Of a stretch of 64,000 nucleotides of DNA, positions 8,319-17,572 are shown in pieces (positions within the stretch are counted from its first letter, which is position 1; each line of letters starts with the position of its first letter). A model generated the notes under the pieces. That model ran no database searches. It saw only the letters and a program-made list of their open reading frames with translations, and was not told the DNA's origin. This stretch comes from Ruminococcus sp. (GTDB lineage: Bacteria; Bacillota; Clostridia; Oscillospirales; Ruminococcaceae): assembly GCA_017475555.1 (NCBI GenBank), contig JAFVFL010000022.1, forward strand, positions 21,358 through 85,357. Direction: 5' to 3'. A program made the position numbers and the translations under genes.

Positions 8319-10251
8319 AGAAGCTATTGAAGCCAGTGAGGTAAATGACCTGCCGGATACTGCACAGACTGCTGACGCACCTGAGGATATGCCTGAGCCG
8401 GAAAACGAGGTCACACCGGAGACAGCTGACCCGGAGGATATACCGGAGGCAGCACCTGAACCGGCTGCTGACACTGCGATAATGACCGCAATAGTTAAGG
8501 AAAACCCGTTCACAGCTTTCGTGCGTGTCGTTATCGCACTGCTGCTGCTGATATTCATGGGTATCCTCACAATGACGAGCTTTTTGCAGACTACCGGAAT
8601 GGAAATAGTCTGGGACGGCGGATACGATACCGTCGTGAACCGGCTGCGTGTGGATATTGAGGCTGTCATATACTACAGCGACAATATCCCGGCGAACTTT
8701 CTGTGGCTTGCCGTCACAGTACTCCTGTGCTGTCTGGCAGTCCGGCTGCTGAAAAAGCTGTCTCTGAAAACGGAGCTTCTGCTGATAACTGTCTGGACGC
8801 TTGTGCTCGGCTTTGTCTGGGTACACTCCTCCCAGTCCATGCCGACCTACGACTCCGCAATGGTCACAAATGCAGCCGCATCAGCTGCTCAGAACGATTT
8901 CAGCTTCATCGCTGAGGGAGAGCGTTACTTCCGGAATTACTCGTTCCAGCTCGGATATGTATTCTTCAACGAGATGATCGTCCGGATAACAGAGTTCTTC
9001 TCAGAGCCGGAGACTATGCTGTACATCGAGTATATGAACATAGTTTTCCTTGCACTGACCTATATTGCCGTAATACTCATCATAGACAGGATCTTCTCCG
9101 ACAAGAGGATACGCCACATAAGCGTGCTGCTGCTTGCACTGAGCATTGCACCTATAATGTTCTCAACATTCATCTACGGTATAATCCCCGGTACCTGCTT
9201 TGCAGTGTGGGCGGTGTACCTTGAAATCAGATTCCTTGCCGCTGAAAAGCTGACAGCTCAGGTGAAATACGGTCTGCTTTCGGCAATATGTCTTGCTGTC
9301 GCCGTCATGATAAAATCGAACAACCTGATAGTGCTCGTTGCTGTTTGTGCTATCGCCTTTACCGCTATGTTCAGCAGGAAACGCTTTATACGCAATGCCG
9401 TGTATATTGCGGTATGTGCTGCCCTTGCAGTCTCTATAAATCCGGCTGTCAAGGGTATGTACGAGAGCCGCTCAGGTGAGGAGCTCGGCGACGCTATACC
9501 GTTCATATGCTGGTTCGACCTCGGCTTCAACGAGGGAATAAGTGCTCCTGGCTGGTACAATTTCGCCGGGATATGGAACTTTGAAGGCTCTGACTACAAG
9601 GCAGACCTTGCCACAGAAAATGCTGTGGCACACCTTAAAGACAGGATCGGGATATTCAACGATGACCCGCAGTACAGAAACGATTTCTTCTACAGAAAGT
9701 TCGTTTCACAGTGGAACGAGACATCATATCAGAGTATCTGGACGAACAAGGTGAGAGATCAGTACAAGGAAAAGACTGCTCTTGCAAAGTGGGTGTGCAA
9801 CGACGGAAGGATAGGCACTCTGAAATATATGGATATCCTTGCACAGTTCATATTCCTCATGACGCTTTTCGGCTGCATACGTCTGCTGAGGGACAAGAAC
9901 CTCCTCGGTGCAGTCCTGCCGCTGATAATACTCGGAGGTATGCTGTATCACCTGCTTGCGGAGGCTAAAAGTCAGTACGCACTCCCCTACTATATCCTCA
10001 TGACGGCATTCGCTCCATATGGCTTCATGCCCGTATATGAGAGGGTATCCGCAAGGGCTGCTGCTTTCCTCTCCGGGATAAGCAGAGAAGCTGATGAGGA
10101 TATCGCTGAAAGCACAGATGAGGCTGCTCAGTCTGACGAGGTGCCTGCGGAGGATACAGCAGATGAGAATGATACAGCTGAAAATGAACAGGTGATCCTG
10201 CCTGATGAGAATGAAAATACTGCTGATACAGAGAACGAAAATGCTGAATGA
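8305..10251 (+). CDS. Large GT-C-like membrane protein with acidic termini
   Basis: A 648-residue protein with about 10-12 membrane segments between residues 68 and 590. The first 65 residues and the last 55 are strongly acidic and probably disordered in the cytoplasm. The early loop after the second helix contains a TYDSA motif and a YFRNYSFQLGY stretch, as in mannosyl- or arabinosyl-transferase-like GT-C proteins; this is a fold-level guess. The start overlaps the DUF2079 gene and GGAGATAACC precedes it. The pair likely acts together on an envelope glycan. No family could be assigned with certainty. Confidence 0.62.
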   Translation: MTENKEAIEASEVNDLPDTAQTADAPEDMPEPENEVTPETADPEDIPEAAPEPAADTAIMTAIVKENPFTAFVRVVIALLLLIFMGILTMTSFLQTTGMEIVWDGGYDTVVNRLRVDIEAVIYYSDNIPANFLWLAVTVLLCCLAVRLLKKLSLKTELLLITVWTLVLGFVWVHSSQSMPTYDSAMVTNAAASAAQNDFSFIAEGERYFRNYSFQLGYVFFNEMIVRITEFFSEPETMLYIEYMNIVFLALTYIAVILIIDRIFSDKRIRHISVLLLALSIAPIMFSTFIYGIIPGTCFAVWAVYLEIRFLAAEKLTAQVKYGLLSAICLAVAVMIKSNNLIVLVAVCAIAFTAMFSRKRFIRNAVYIAVCAALAVSINPAVKGMYESRSGEELGDAIPFICWFDLGFNEGISAPGWYNFAGIWNFEGSDYKADLATENAVAHLKDRIGIFNDDPQYRNDFFYRKFVSQWNETSYQSIWTNKVRDQYKEKTALAKWVCNDGRIGTLKYMDILAQFIFLMTLFGCIRLLRDKNLLGAVLPLIILGGMLYHLLAEAKSQYALPYYILMTAFAPYGFMPVYERVSARAAAFLSGISREADEDIAESTDEAAQSDEVPAEDTADENDTAENEQVILPDENENTADTENENAE

Positions 10252-10301
10252 CATAGGGGTGTTCAACAAGCACCTGACAAAGCTGTGATATACTTTATTT
10301 C

Positions 10302-10335
10302 AGCCGCTGCACTTTTCAGGTGCGGCGGCTTTTTT
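10302..10335 (+). terminator. Terminator after the membrane-protein pair
   Basis: A strong stem (AGCCGCTGCAC with GTGCGGCGGCT, one bulge) followed by six T, 50 bases after the stop codon. Confidence 0.85.
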
Positions 10336-10375
10336 GCCGGAAATAGTTAATTTCCTGAAATATCTCCTTTCCCTA

Positions 10376-10404
10376 TTGACAAACAGCGGTATTTCGGATA
10401 TAAT
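10376..10404 (+). promoter_or_regulatory. Consensus promoter of the symporter operon
   Basis: TTGACA, 17 bases, TATAAT: both hexamers match consensus. The leader of about 85 bases contains a small GGAG/GCTCC hairpin just before the ribosome binding site. Confidence 0.88.
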
Positions 10405-10496
10405 TATTTTATCGCTTTATCAATTTAAAGCTTCACCGGTTTATATCAATTTATAACTCAGGAGCGATACAGCTCCTAAGAAAGGCAGTGGTACTT

Positions 10497-12083
10497 ATGG
10501 GTTCAAAGGCTGCGACCTTCGTCATGCTGGCGGTATATGTCGCTATCATGCTCGCTATCGGCTTTTATACCTCAAAACGCACAAAATCTTCAAATGACTT
10601 CATGCTCGGCGGAAGAAATGTCGGCTCATGGCTGACCGCCTTCTCCTACGGCACGACCTACTTCTCAGCCGTCGTTTTCATCGGCTATGCAGGTCAGTTC
10701 GGCTGGAGCTACGGAGTTTCCGCAACATGGGTCGGTATCGGCAACGCAATTATCGGAAGCCTGATACCATTCTTCCTCATCGGCAGACGTGCAAGACTTA
10801 TGTCAAATCATATCAATGCACGCACCATGCCGGAGTTCTTCGAGCAGCGGTTCGGCAGCAGTGCCCTGAAGACCGCCGCAGCTCTTATCGTATTCGTGTT
10901 CCTTATCCCCTATACCGCTTCGGTGTACAATGGTCTTTCCCGTCTTTTCGGAATGATATTTGACCTTGGCGAAAGCGGCCCGACGATAATCATTATCCTC
11001 ATGGCTCTGCTCTCGGCTATATATGTTACCCTCGGCGGATATAAGGCTACTGCCCTCAATGATTTCTTCCAGGGCATAATAATGCTCATCGGAATAGCTA
11101 CTGTCGTAGGGCTCACGCTCAACAAAAAGGACGGATTTTCCGCCGCTGTTGACTCTCTCAAGGCACTGACAGATGACGGAAAGCTCGGAAGTCTCTTCGG
11201 CCCTGACCCGATAAACCTCCTCGGCGTTGTTATACTTACCTCTCTCGGTACATGGGGACTGCCGCAGATGGTGCAGAAGTTCTATGCGATCAAGGACGAG
11301 CAGGCTATAAAGAAGGGTGCGATAATCTCGACATTCTTTGCTGTTGTCGTTGCCGGCGGTTCATACTTCATGGGCGGATTCGTAAGACTTTACTGCACTC
11401 TTGACCCGAACGAGACAGGCAAGGCGTTCATCGAGACTGTCGGCGGCAAGCCGGTGTTTGATACAATGGTGCCCGCACTTCTGCATGAGGCACTTCCCGA
11501 TCTGCTTATCGGACTGGTTGTAGTTCTCGTGCTTTCGGCTTCACTTTCAACTCTTTCGTCACTCGTTCTGACCTCAAGCACTACCCTCACCAATGACCTT
11601 ATCAAGCCAAGGATAAAGGATTTCAACGACAAGAAGCAGATGACGATAATGCGTGTATTTATCGCAGTATTCCTGCTTATCTCAGTTATCATCGCCTGCA
11701 ACAAGAATGCCTCTATCTCAACTCTCATGTCCTACTCATGGGGTGCTCTGTCGGGTGCATTCTTAGGGCCATTCCTCTATGGTCTTTTCCTGAAAAAGGC
11801 TACCCCGGCAGCGTGCTGGACGAGCTTCTGCACAGGTGTCGGCATAACCCTGATACATATGTTCCTTTTCAGCATGAATATCGAAGCATTCAGCGGTATC
11901 AGACAGGCTGTTATCGACCTCGGCTGCCCGCTCAACCTGCTCTCTCCGATCAATGCAGGTGCTTTCAGTATGCTGCTCTCACTTATACTCGTTCCTATCG
12001 TCAGCAGCTTCACAAAGGCTCCTGATACAAAGATCGTTGAGGACGCATTCAGCAGCCTTGATACTGCTGCACAGGCTAAGTAA
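10497..12083 (+). CDS. Sodium:solute symporter (SSS family)
   Basis: About 528 residues with some 13 membrane segments. The N-terminal SNDFMLGGRNVGSW signature, then TYFSAVVFIGYAG and a long run of Gly/Ser-rich helices, match the SSS family (PutP/PanF-like), which import organic solutes with Na+. The substrate cannot be told from sequence. ATG 10497 is preferred because AAAGG lies 11 bases upstream; a GTG at 10488 would be too close to it. The stop codon overlaps the ATG of the next gene (TAATG), so the two are translationally coupled. Confidence 0.88.
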   Translation: MGSKAATFVMLAVYVAIMLAIGFYTSKRTKSSNDFMLGGRNVGSWLTAFSYGTTYFSAVVFIGYAGQFGWSYGVSATWVGIGNAIIGSLIPFFLIGRRARLMSNHINARTMPEFFEQRFGSSALKTAAALIVFVFLIPYTASVYNGLSRLFGMIFDLGESGPTIIIILMALLSAIYVTLGGYKATALNDFFQGIIMLIGIATVVGLTLNKKDGFSAAVDSLKALTDDGKLGSLFGPDPINLLGVVILTSLGTWGLPQMVQKFYAIKDEQAIKKGAIISTFFAVVVAGGSYFMGGFVRLYCTLDPNETGKAFIETVGGKPVFDTMVPALLHEALPDLLIGLVVVLVLSASLSTLSSLVLTSSTTLTNDLIKPRIKDFNDKKQMTIMRVFIAVFLLISVIIACNKNASISTLMSYSWGALSGAFLGPFLYGLFLKKATPAACWTSFCTGVGITLIHMFLFSMNIEAFSGIRQAVIDLGCPLNLLSPINAGAFSMLLSLILVPIVSSFTKAPDTKIVEDAFSSLDTAAQAK

Positions 12084-12625
12084 TGCTCACGCCGTTTGAT
12101 TCGACTTACGCTCAGAAGTGTGTCAATGATATGCTTGATACATCAAGGCTGAAAACAGATACAGCTGAATATCTGAACGATATCATATTCAAGTCAGCAT
12201 TGCCGTGGGAGGACGACGACCTTCCGGACGGCGGGAGTGCAGAGCCGCTTGAGCTTGAGATATGCTATGAGGTCTGGACTGGTGCGTGTATGCTCGATAT
12301 TATTCTCAACAGCACGGACTACAGCAGGGACTGTACCGGCTATGCGGAAAGCGTCTCACAGGCGGCAGAGCTGCTGAAGGAGTCGCTTTACCGGACAAAG
12401 CGTAGGCTTTTCAAGAGCGTTCCGGTGCATGATGTACGTGAGATCATACAAAATGCGATAGATTCGCTTGACTATCTGCTCATGGCGGACGCTGAGGACA
12501 GCAATGGTGATATACAGACCTCGGAGCTTGGCGAGGAAATGAAAAGAGCCGGAAAATCCGAGGAGTTTGAACGCTCGGTGATCGAGCTGCAAAACAGGCT
12601 CGGTGAGCATATCGAATATGAATAA
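12083..12625 (+). CDS. Unknown 180-residue acidic protein coupled to the symporter
   Basis: A soluble, acidic, mostly helical protein without signal peptide or membrane segment. I do not recognise a family. It starts inside the stop codon of the symporter gene and is followed directly by a terminator, so it is the second member of that operon. A regulatory or accessory role for the transporter is possible but unsupported beyond context. Confidence 0.7.
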   Translation: MLTPFDSTYAQKCVNDMLDTSRLKTDTAEYLNDIIFKSALPWEDDDLPDGGSAEPLELEICYEVWTGACMLDIILNSTDYSRDCTGYAESVSQAAELLKESLYRTKRRLFKSVPVHDVREIIQNAIDSLDYLLMADAEDSNGDIQTSELGEEMKRAGKSEEFERSVIELQNRLGEHIEYE

Positions 12626-12630
12626 TAATA

Positions 12631-12666
12631 AACATGACACTCTGCACAGCAGGGTGTCATGTTTTT
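12631..12666 (+). terminator. Terminator of the symporter operon
   Basis: Arms AACATGACAC and GTGTCATGTT with a few inner pairs, followed by a T-run. It begins 6 bases after the stop codon. Confidence 0.88.
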
Positions 12667-12668
12667 AT

Positions 12669-12710
12669 AGCCTGTTTAGTATCTGAGAATGGTCAGATAC
12701 TAAACAGGCT
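12669..12710. repeat. Perfect 18-bp inverted repeat with 6-base loop
   Basis: The arms at 12669-12686 and 12693-12710 are exactly complementary around GAATGG. It lies between convergent genes, immediately after the symporter terminator, and has no adjoining T-run on the + strand. It could act as a second, bidirectional stop or be a remnant or member of a repeat family. Confidence 0.75.
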
Positions 12711-12724
12711 CTTATACTGATTAA

Positions 12725-12859
12725 GGCAGAAAAACAAATGAGCCTCCGGTCAAGGAAGCTCATCTGCCATGATATAGGGATTATTGGGGATTAATAATAT
12801 AATGCTGGGGTAAACATTATATTACCATGAAAATCAGCTCAGGGTATCCCCCTCAGCTG
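12725..12859. other. Series of three hairpins in a convergent gap
   Basis: This gap of about 310 bases between convergent genes holds no credible reading frame. After the 18-bp inverted repeat it contains three more dyads: about 12725-12768 (GGCAGA...TCTGCC enclosing ATGAGC...GCTCAT), about 12795-12824 (10-bp AT-rich stem) and about 12835-12859 (CAGCT-AGGG stem followed by TTTCTATTGT). They may serve as terminators for both strands or belong to a small structured RNA. Confidence 0.5.
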
Positions 12860-12934
12860 TTTCTATTGTATCACAGCTTTGTGAAAGATATGTGAAATTC
12901 CCGCTCGTCATATTAACAGAATGTCACCTTGAAT

Positions 12935-14398
12935 TTATCCGTCCTTTTGTATATTATCACTATTGAGAGTGTTGCCTATCCTGAACCAGAATACCGAACC
13001 CTTACCAATAATGCTCCGTACTCCGTAATCATAGCCGTGCAGCTTCAAAACCGCCTTCACTATCGACAGCCCCAGACCAGTCCCCACCACCTCACGCTTG
13101 TGGTTCTCAGAGCGATAATACTTGTCGAAAATAAGCTTTATCTTGTCCTCCTCAATGCCGTTTCCGGTGTCCTCGACCTCTATCAGCACGCCCTCCGGCT
13201 GGTTTATCTGCCGGACGTAGACCTGTTTGTCAGCACCGGTGTAGTTTATCGCATTGTTTATCAGATTGTATATCACCTGCTCTATCTTCACGACATCGCA
13301 GTACACAAGCCGCTCCTCGTCCGGCTTGAAATGTATGCTGTAGCCCATCTGCTCAGATATCCCCTTGAACCTGCCGATTATCGCCTCAAGCTTTGCACGT
13401 ATCTCAAATTCTGACGGATTCAGCTTCTGCTTGCCGCTTTCAAGCTTCGACAGATCAAGTATATCGTTCACCATTGCCGAAAGTCTGTCAGTCTCGTTGA
13501 TGATTATACTCAGGTGTTCGTTGCGCTTCACCGGATTATCGCCGGAAAGATCACGTATCATCTCCGCATATGCCTTGAGCATGGTCAGCGGAGTTCTCAG
13601 GTCGTGCGAAACATTAGCGATAAGATCACGCTGCATGGTATCGACTCTTGAAAGCTCCTTTTCGGCATAGGTAAGCGTATCCGCAAGCTTTTTTGCTTCA
13701 AGGTAGCCCCTGCCGTCGAAGTACGTATTGAAGTCTCCCTTTGCAAGCCGCTCAGCAGACTGCGTTATCCGGTCTATCGGACGGGAGATACGCCTTGCTA
13801 CAAAAAGCGATATGATGAATGAAATTATTATAAGCAGCACCGATATGAGCATAAGCTCACGCTTTATGATAGATACCGTTGCACCGACCGGTTCGAGTGC
13901 GGAATTTATCAGCAGATACCGGGTAACGTGCTCATCTCCGCCCATCATACAGCCATAAAGCAGCATATAATTCCCGGAGCGCGGATTCTTCACCTTTTGA
14001 AGAAAACGCTTATCCTCGCTGTCCTTTATTTTCTGCTGATAGACATAAACTCCGTTCTCCCTGCCGTGTACAAGGCACTCGCCGAGTACGTGCTTTGAGT
14101 AGTATGTCCGCCCGTACAGGTCAAGCACCTCAACGCACAGATCATTCTTCACTGCAAGCTCGTTTATCGTTTCATTAAAGCCCGCAGTATCCTCGGTGGT
14201 GTATGAGCTGACTATCGTCTCAGCCGCATCAGCAACTCCTCTTATCTTCATGTGCTCATAGAATTTTTCCAGAAACAGTATCTGAAACAGCCACAGCAGT
14301 ACGAAAACAACTATGATAAATGCCATAAAATAGAGCCATATGCTGAATTTCAGCGGTATCCTGCCGAGGGTACTGCGTATCCGTTTAATTAGCTTCAA
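12935..14398 (-). CDS. Sensor histidine kinase (HAMP/HisKA/HATPase)
   Basis: A 487-residue membrane kinase. Helix 1 spans about 18-43, an extracytoplasmic sensor about 44-178 and helix 2 about 181-202. A HAMP linker follows. The HisKA phospho-acceptor is H265 in NVSHDLRTP. An HATPase_c domain carries the N box (NLINNAINYT), G1 (DTGNGI) and G2 (GTGLGLS). All catalytic boxes are intact. The start appears to be TTG at 14398, with GGGAT upstream. It overlaps the response-regulator gene by 14 bases and follows it in one operon. It should phosphorylate that regulator in response to an unknown envelope signal. Confidence 0.93.
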   Translation of the reverse strand: MKLIKRIRSTLGRIPLKFSIWLYFMAFIIVVFVLLWLFQILFLEKFYEHMKIRGVADAAETIVSSYTTEDTAGFNETINELAVKNDLCVEVLDLYGRTYYSKHVLGECLVHGRENGVYVYQQKIKDSEDKRFLQKVKNPRSGNYMLLYGCMMGGDEHVTRYLLINSALEPVGATVSIIKRELMLISVLLIIISFIISLFVARRISRPIDRITQSAERLAKGDFNTYFDGRGYLEAKKLADTLTYAEKELSRVDTMQRDLIANVSHDLRTPLTMLKAYAEMIRDLSGDNPVKRNEHLSIIINETDRLSAMVNDILDLSKLESGKQKLNPSEFEIRAKLEAIIGRFKGISEQMGYSIHFKPDEERLVYCDVVKIEQVIYNLINNAINYTGADKQVYVRQINQPEGVLIEVEDTGNGIEEDKIKLIFDKYYRSENHKREVVGTGLGLSIVKAVLKLHGYDYGVRSIIGKGSVFWFRIGNTLNSDNIQKDG

Positions 14399-15062
14399 AC
14401 TTGTATCCCATTCCTCTCAGCGTCACGATGAACTTCCTGTACTCTCCGAGACTGTTGCGGAGCATTTTGATATGGGTATCCACAGTCCTGTCATCGCCGA
14501 AGAAATCATAGCCCCACACCTCTTCAAGCAGCTTGTCCCTTGTAAGCGCTATGTTCTTGTTGCGGACAAGGTAAAACAGCAGGTCATACTCCTTCGGGGT
14601 CATCGAAGCCTTCTCCCCGTTTACATACACCTCACGTCCGGAAATATCGACCTCCAGCCCCTCAAATACATATCTGTCCGGCTGAGATGTCTCCGCCGAA
14701 CGGCTGTTGCGCTTCAGCACTGCCTTGACCCTCGCCATAAGCTCCTTCGGCGAAAACGGCTTTACAACATAATCGTCAACACCTATCTCAAAGCCAAAGA
14801 GCTTGTCGTACTCCTCGCCTCTTGCAGACAGCATGATAACGGGGATATTCTTCGTCTTGTGTATCTCCTTGCAGGCGGAATAGCCGTCGAGCCGGGGCAT
14901 CATGACGTCCATGATTATGAGGTCGTAGTCGTTGTCGTGACAGAGGTTCACTGCCTCCATGCCATTCTCAGCCTCAGTCACATCATATCCCTCGAACTCA
15001 GCGTACTCCCTGACTACCCTGCGGATATTGATCTCGTCATCTACAATAAGTATATGTGCCAT
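14385..15062 (-). CDS. OmpR/PhoB-family response regulator
   Basis: A 225-residue protein. The receiver domain (1-120) has the DDE acidic pair near residues 8-9, the phospho-acceptor Asp in DLIIMDVMMP, and the conserved Lys in VVKPFS. A winged-helix DNA-binding domain (about 130-224) ends in the typical VDTHIKMLRNSL recognition region and RGMGYKFE. Partner of the histidine kinase whose gene overlaps downstream. GGAGGTTTAATAT precedes the ATG. Confidence 0.95.
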   Translation of the reverse strand: MAHILIVDDEINIRRVVREYAEFEGYDVTEAENGMEAVNLCHDNDYDLIIMDVMMPRLDGYSACKEIHKTKNIPVIMLSARGEEYDKLFGFEIGVDDYVVKPFSPKELMARVKAVLKRNSRSAETSQPDRYVFEGLEVDISGREVYVNGEKASMTPKEYDLLFYLVRNKNIALTRDKLLEEVWGYDFFGDDRTVDTHIKMLRNSLGEYRKFIVTLRGMGYKFEAN

Positions 15063-15145
15063 ATATTAAACCTCCAGTATATTTTGCTTCTGCATCAGTG
15101 CTGCTGTCTATACACAGAGTACGATATTTTTTCCTCTGCACACTT

Positions 15146-15174
15146 ATTATATCATTTTAGCATAAATAAGTGAA
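15146..15174 (-). promoter_or_regulatory. Promoter of the two-component operon
   Basis: On the minus strand: TTCACT, 17 bases, TATAAT, about 85 bases before the response-regulator start. The -35 matches four of six positions. Confidence 0.6.
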
Positions 15175-15244
15175 CAGAATATTAAGAAATCTTGTATTTT
15201 TCTCGCAATTTTATAAAAATTACAGCAAATCAATAAAATAACAA

Positions 15245-15273
15245 TTGACATTTTCGGCTATTATTGCTATAAT
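15245..15273 (+). promoter_or_regulatory. Consensus promoter of the GGDEF/EAL operon
   Basis: TTGACA, 17 bases, TATAAT, both consensus, 38 bases before the TTG start codon and divergent from the two-component promoter. Confidence 0.88.
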
Positions 15274-15310
15274 TAAAGTTGACAGAAATTATTTGTGAGG
15301 GGGTGCCAAC

Positions 15311-17572
15311 TTGAAGCGTTCAACAGCAGCTGCTGCCGTGCTCGTCATTGCAGCGTCAGCTCTTATCGTACTTGCATATGGATTCTTCCGGCCTGAGATC
15401 GCAGTCGTCACTCTCATCATCTACGTCAGCACTGTTATCGGTCTCGGTCTGATCGCTCTTGTCATAAGCAAGCTGTATCTCGTGAACCGCTCCTCAGTCG
15501 GTGCCGATGACTTCATATCCATAGGCGAGGAGCTGAACACCGAGATCGTCGTCTGGTCAGATGATTTTTCCTATATCTATATGAACCGTCAGCTCAGGAA
15601 GCTGCTCGGTATCGCTGACGCTGATAAAAATGACCATCTCAAGCTGAAAAACGCTCTCGTCAAGGCATTCGGCGGCGAGGGACTCGATACGTCGGTCTTT
15701 GATGAGATAACTGCCGGCGGTACGCATGAAACAAGCTTTCAGAATGCCGACGGAAGACAGATAAGCATCGCATGGAGCACCTCGATCGTAAAAAAACGCC
15801 GTAAAAGCTCGGTATACCTCAGCAACGGCTTCAACCTTACAGACCTGAAGAAAATGAAGACAAGTCTCGCAAGTGCGAACGACTTCTTCAACTCGGCAAT
15901 GAATCTTGCTGAGATCGGGTTCATAATGAGCACCGACAAGAAAAAATATGCCGCCTCCCCGGAGGCTGTAAGAATGCTCGGTCTGAGCACGGGAAATGTT
16001 GATCTGAAGGCATTCCGCTCGCTCATAGACCCAAGCAGCCGCATTCAGTTCGATGTTGCGATCAATTCGCCGCCGGACAGTGCCGGTGATGTACGCAGTG
16101 TCGAGTTGCAGATACGCTCTGCTGACGGTATGTACCACTGGTACTCATTCCGCTATAAGTCGATCAGGGCGACAAAGAATACTCCCCCGCTTTTCGGCGG
16201 TGCTCTCATGGATATCACTCAGGAGCACGAGAAGGATCTGCTGATAGAGCGGCTTGCGTATATCGACGAGGTAACTGAGATCGCCAACCGCAATAAGCTC
16301 ATGGACGTGGGACGTGAGACTTATGAGACCTGTCATCTGCTCAGCTGCTCGTACTGGATAATCGTACTCGATATAGACCGGTTCCACATAATCAACGATA
16401 CCTGCGGCTATAATAACGGCAACAGCATTCTCCGGGATTTCGCACATATTCTCTATAAATTCGTGACTCCCGGCGGACTTGCTGCACGTATAAGCGGCGA
16501 CAATTTCGCACTTCTGCTCAGGGATCTCGGCGACGATGATCTCCCGGCAAGGACGGCTCGCTCGATACAGGAGGAGTTCGCAAAGCTTGCGGTAAATGAC
16601 TTCTCGGTCATAAATCTCAGCTGCTCGGCTGGATATTCAAAAATGCCGGAGGACGGCGATTCGTTCCTTGAGGTCATGGAGCACGCTGAGTTCGCCCTTA
16701 AATCCGCAAGCAGCACAGTCGGCAGCATTTCGGGGTATGTACCACGTATGCACGACTCGATAATCGGTACTGCCGAGCTGGAAAAATCCCTTGCACTCGC
16801 TATCGACAACAATGAGCTCCAGCTCTTCTACCAGCCCAAGATCAATCTTTCTACAGGACGTATCATGGGCGTTGAGGCTCTTATCCGCTGGATAAAGCCC
16901 GACGGCACTATCATTACGCCGGACGAATTTGTTCCGGTCGCAGAGAGCTCACACCTCATCGGGCGGATAAGTGAATTTGTTCTCAGCGAGGGCTGCCGTC
17001 AGAACAAGCTGTGGCAGACTATGGGCTTCCCTGAGATAGTCATGTCTATCAATTTCACATCGTCCGACTTCTATCAGGCTGACCTGAGAGACAAGGTCTT
17101 TGAGGCACTTGCCAAGTCAAAGCTGTCCCCGGAATGGCTTGAGGTCGAGCTGACTGAAACGCTCGCACTGAGCGATATCGACTTCGCCGTATCGCAGATG
17201 AACAAGCTCAGAGAGCTCGGCGTAAAGCTCGCAATGGACGATTTCGGCACCGGCTATTCCTCACTGAGCTATTTGCAGATACTGCCGATAACACTGCTGA
17301 AGCTCGACCGCTCGTTCATTACGGATATACAGCATGACAATATTGCATATGAGATCGTTGCCGCTGTCATAAGGATCGCAAAATCAAAAAAGATAGAGAC
17401 TATTGCTGAGGGTATCGAAAATCCCGGACAGGAGAAGATACTGCGTGACGCAGGCTGTGATTTCGGTCAGGGCTATCTCTACGGCAAGCCTATGCCGCCG
17501 GACAAGCTTGAGGAATTCTTCGTGAAGAATGCCGAGAAAACAGCTGGCAAAAGGAGTGACGGGAGAAAATGA
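15311..17572 (+). CDS. GGDEF/EAL-domain membrane protein, likely c-di-GMP phosphodiesterase
   Basis: A 753-residue protein with two N-terminal membrane helices (about 7-25 and 30-54) and PAS-like sensor segments at about 70-300. The GGDEF domain (about 310-470) has SGDNF at 395-399 where an active enzyme has GGDEF, so cyclase activity is probably lost. The EAL domain (about 490-740) keeps EAL at 522-524, DDFGTGYSS, LKLDRSFI, AEGIE and QGYLYGKP, so it should hydrolyse c-di-GMP. The start is TTG at 15311 with GAGGGGG 8 bases upstream. It overlaps the next gene by 4 bases. Confidence 0.9.
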   Translation: MKRSTAAAAVLVIAASALIVLAYGFFRPEIAVVTLIIYVSTVIGLGLIALVISKLYLVNRSSVGADDFISIGEELNTEIVVWSDDFSYIYMNRQLRKLLGIADADKNDHLKLKNALVKAFGGEGLDTSVFDEITAGGTHETSFQNADGRQISIAWSTSIVKKRRKSSVYLSNGFNLTDLKKMKTSLASANDFFNSAMNLAEIGFIMSTDKKKYAASPEAVRMLGLSTGNVDLKAFRSLIDPSSRIQFDVAINSPPDSAGDVRSVELQIRSADGMYHWYSFRYKSIRATKNTPPLFGGALMDITQEHEKDLLIERLAYIDEVTEIANRNKLMDVGRETYETCHLLSCSYWIIVLDIDRFHIINDTCGYNNGNSILRDFAHILYKFVTPGGLAARISGDNFALLLRDLGDDDLPARTARSIQEEFAKLAVNDFSVINLSCSAGYSKMPEDGDSFLEVMEHAEFALKSASSTVGSISGYVPRMHDSIIGTAELEKSLALAIDNNELQLFYQPKINLSTGRIMGVEALIRWIKPDGTIITPDEFVPVAESSHLIGRISEFVLSEGCRQNKLWQTMGFPEIVMSINFTSSDFYQADLRDKVFEALAKSKLSPEWLEVELTETLALSDIDFAVSQMNKLRELGVKLAMDDFGTGYSSLSYLQILPITLLKLDRSFITDIQHDNIAYEIVAAVIRIAKSKKIETIAEGIENPGQEKILRDAGCDFGQGYLYGKPMPPDKLEEFFVKNAEKTAGKRSDGRK

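Noticed and set aside
12669..12859. CRISPR array
   Set aside because: The structures are inverted repeats of different sequence, not regularly spaced direct repeats, and no cas genes are present.
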